Shown piece after piece: positions 63,342 through 64,000 of a stretch of 64,000 nt of DNA; the stretch's first letter is position 1; every line of letters starts with the position of its first letter. Position numbers and translations under genes: made by a program. The notes below the pieces were generated by a model that saw only the letters and a program-made list of their open reading frames with translations, did not search any database and was not told the origin of the DNA. The DNA is from JAEUTH01 sp039931675. GTDB lineage: Bacteria; Bacteroidota; Bacteroidia; AKYH767-A; OLB10. The stretch covers positions 1 through 64,000 of the forward strand of contig JBDTRM010000106.1 of assembly GCA_039931675.1 (NCBI GenBank), given 5' to 3'.

Positions 63342-64000
63342 TTATTCCAGGATAAAACCAATTGCATATAAAGGAATGTTGGTTAGCCAATCTTCTTTGC
63401 GATAGTTGCTCATGGAGGCTCTTATTGCATTTGCATTTTTATGTTTCTCTACAAACACTTTCAAACTTTTTGATTTTAAATTTTCTTCCGCTTTCACTTC
63501 AATCGGGATAACCTCGTTTTTGTGTTGAAGAATAAAATCAATTTCTGCTGTGGCATTTGCGGCTGTCCAATAATATATTTCAGTTTTTATTTTTAATTGC
63601 TGACAAACATATTGTTCAGTTACAGCTCCTTTAAATTCGGTAAGTATGTTGTTTTTTTCAAGCAGAATTTTTTTGTCCAACTTTCCCATTGCGTTTAATA
63701 AACCAATATCAACAAAAAATAATTTGAATGAATCATAGTCTGCGTATGCGTTTAAAGGCAATGTTGGCTTCTCAATTCTGGATACTTTCAAAACCAAACC
63801 TGCATCAACCAACCAGTTGATGGCTGTTTCAAAATCTTTTGCCCTTGCTCCTTTCTTTATTTGCCCGTAAATAAATTTCCTGTTTTCCTGTGCCAATTGA
63901 CTGATGAGTGAATGCCAAACTAATTTTATTTTAGGAACAATTTCGTGAGGCGCATGTTTGGCAAAATCATTTTCATAACCGATGATTAATTTATTTTGAA
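63342..64000 (-). CDS. DUF4143-type AAA ATPase, C-terminal part (5' end beyond the window)
   Basis: The frame is open to the window edge (upstream residues include LIIGYENDFAKHAPHEIVPK), so the ATPase part lies outside. About 219 residues are visible. A winged-helix segment (FETAINWLVDAGLVLKVSRI) is followed by the nuclease-like DUF4143 part: FKLFFVDIGLLNAMGKLDKK, FKGAVTEQYVCQQLK, YYWTAANATAEIDFILQHKN, EVIPIEVKAEENLKSKSLKV. The E..DF....IEVK pattern is that of the PD-(D/E)XK superfamily. These proteins are common in Bacteroidota and their role is unclear, often discussed with toxin-antitoxin or mobile-element functions. Confidence 0.82.
   Translation of the reverse strand, partial: QNKLIIGYENDFAKHAPHEIVPKIKLVWHSLISQLAQENRKFIYGQIKKGARAKDFETAINWLVDAGLVLKVSRIEKPTLPLNAYADYDSFKLFFVDIGLLNAMGKLDKKILLEKNNILTEFKGAVTEQYVCQQLKIKTEIYYWTAANATAEIDFILQHKNEVIPIEVKAEENLKSKSLKVFVEKHKNANAIRASMSNYRKEDWLTNIPLYAIGFILE

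Overview
The window looks like a chromosome segment of a Bacteroidota bacterium. It carries several very large secreted proteins with type IX secretion (T9SS) C-terminal sorting domains, PKD/Ig-like repeats, a GEVED domain, a UpxY/RfaH-like NusG paralogue, a low-GC background and a phosphate-selective porin of the OprO/OprP type. I saw no rRNA or tRNA gene, CRISPR array or transposase.

Layout. (1) 1-9 kb: the end of a T9SS-sorted PKD protein, an orphan PhoB-like response regulator on the minus strand, and a plus-strand phosphate module: porin, pstS, pstC (with a PstS-like insert), pstA, pstB, phoU. Inverted repeats sit between genes. (2) 9-15 kb: a 1583-residue GEVED/T9SS surface protein with a strong terminator, then an unrecognised 250-residue protein. 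(3) 15-22 kb: a NAD-conflict/STAND island. It has a TIR fragment, a TIR-transmembrane-WD40 protein with 14 blades, a second decayed TIR fragment, then a two-gene unit of SIR2-like-TIR fusion and nSTAND1-type NTPase. This is a plausible anti-phage or self/non-self system. (4) 22-56.5 kb: one long minus-strand locus for an extracellular contractile injection system (eCIS, Afp/PVC/AlgoCIS type). In transcription order it encodes sheath, tube, T4-type baseplate protein, a low-complexity protein, Pvc16-like terminator, AAA+ ATPase, a small conserved protein, two DUF4157 effectors, an immunity candidate, the LysM-type tube protein and tail-X protein, a split spike (gpD-like and gpV-like), gp25, two baseplate J-type proteins, a gpI-like protein, a beta-helix protein, and finally a GH25 lysozyme with two small membrane proteins that resemble a lysis cassette. 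(5) 56.5-58 kb: a NusG-like elongation factor and a NarL-type regulator, both just upstream on the same strand and probably controlling the eCIS. (6) 58-64 kb: a frameshifted VOC-family remnant, a 1493-residue BNR/Ig-repeat T9SS protein, and the 3' part of a DUF4143-type ATPase gene.

How it fits together. The eCIS particle would be assembled in the cytosol, loaded with DUF4157-tagged cargo and released by lysis. The larger cargo is built as a polymorphic toxin: DUF4157 leader, hydrophobic and coiled-coil middle, HINT autoprocessing domain ending in HN, then a GIY-YIG-like nuclease. A small gene 15 bp downstream is the natural immunity candidate, which points to bacterial targets. The baseplate module holds three lesions or splits: a frameshift near 35,558, a decayed small gene at 36,119-36,414 and an in-frame split at 32,263-32,307. 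These are either real decay, recoding or assembly indels. The regulator next to the locus has Asn where the phosphoacceptor Asp should be. All functions are assigned by reading motifs and context; no database search was run.
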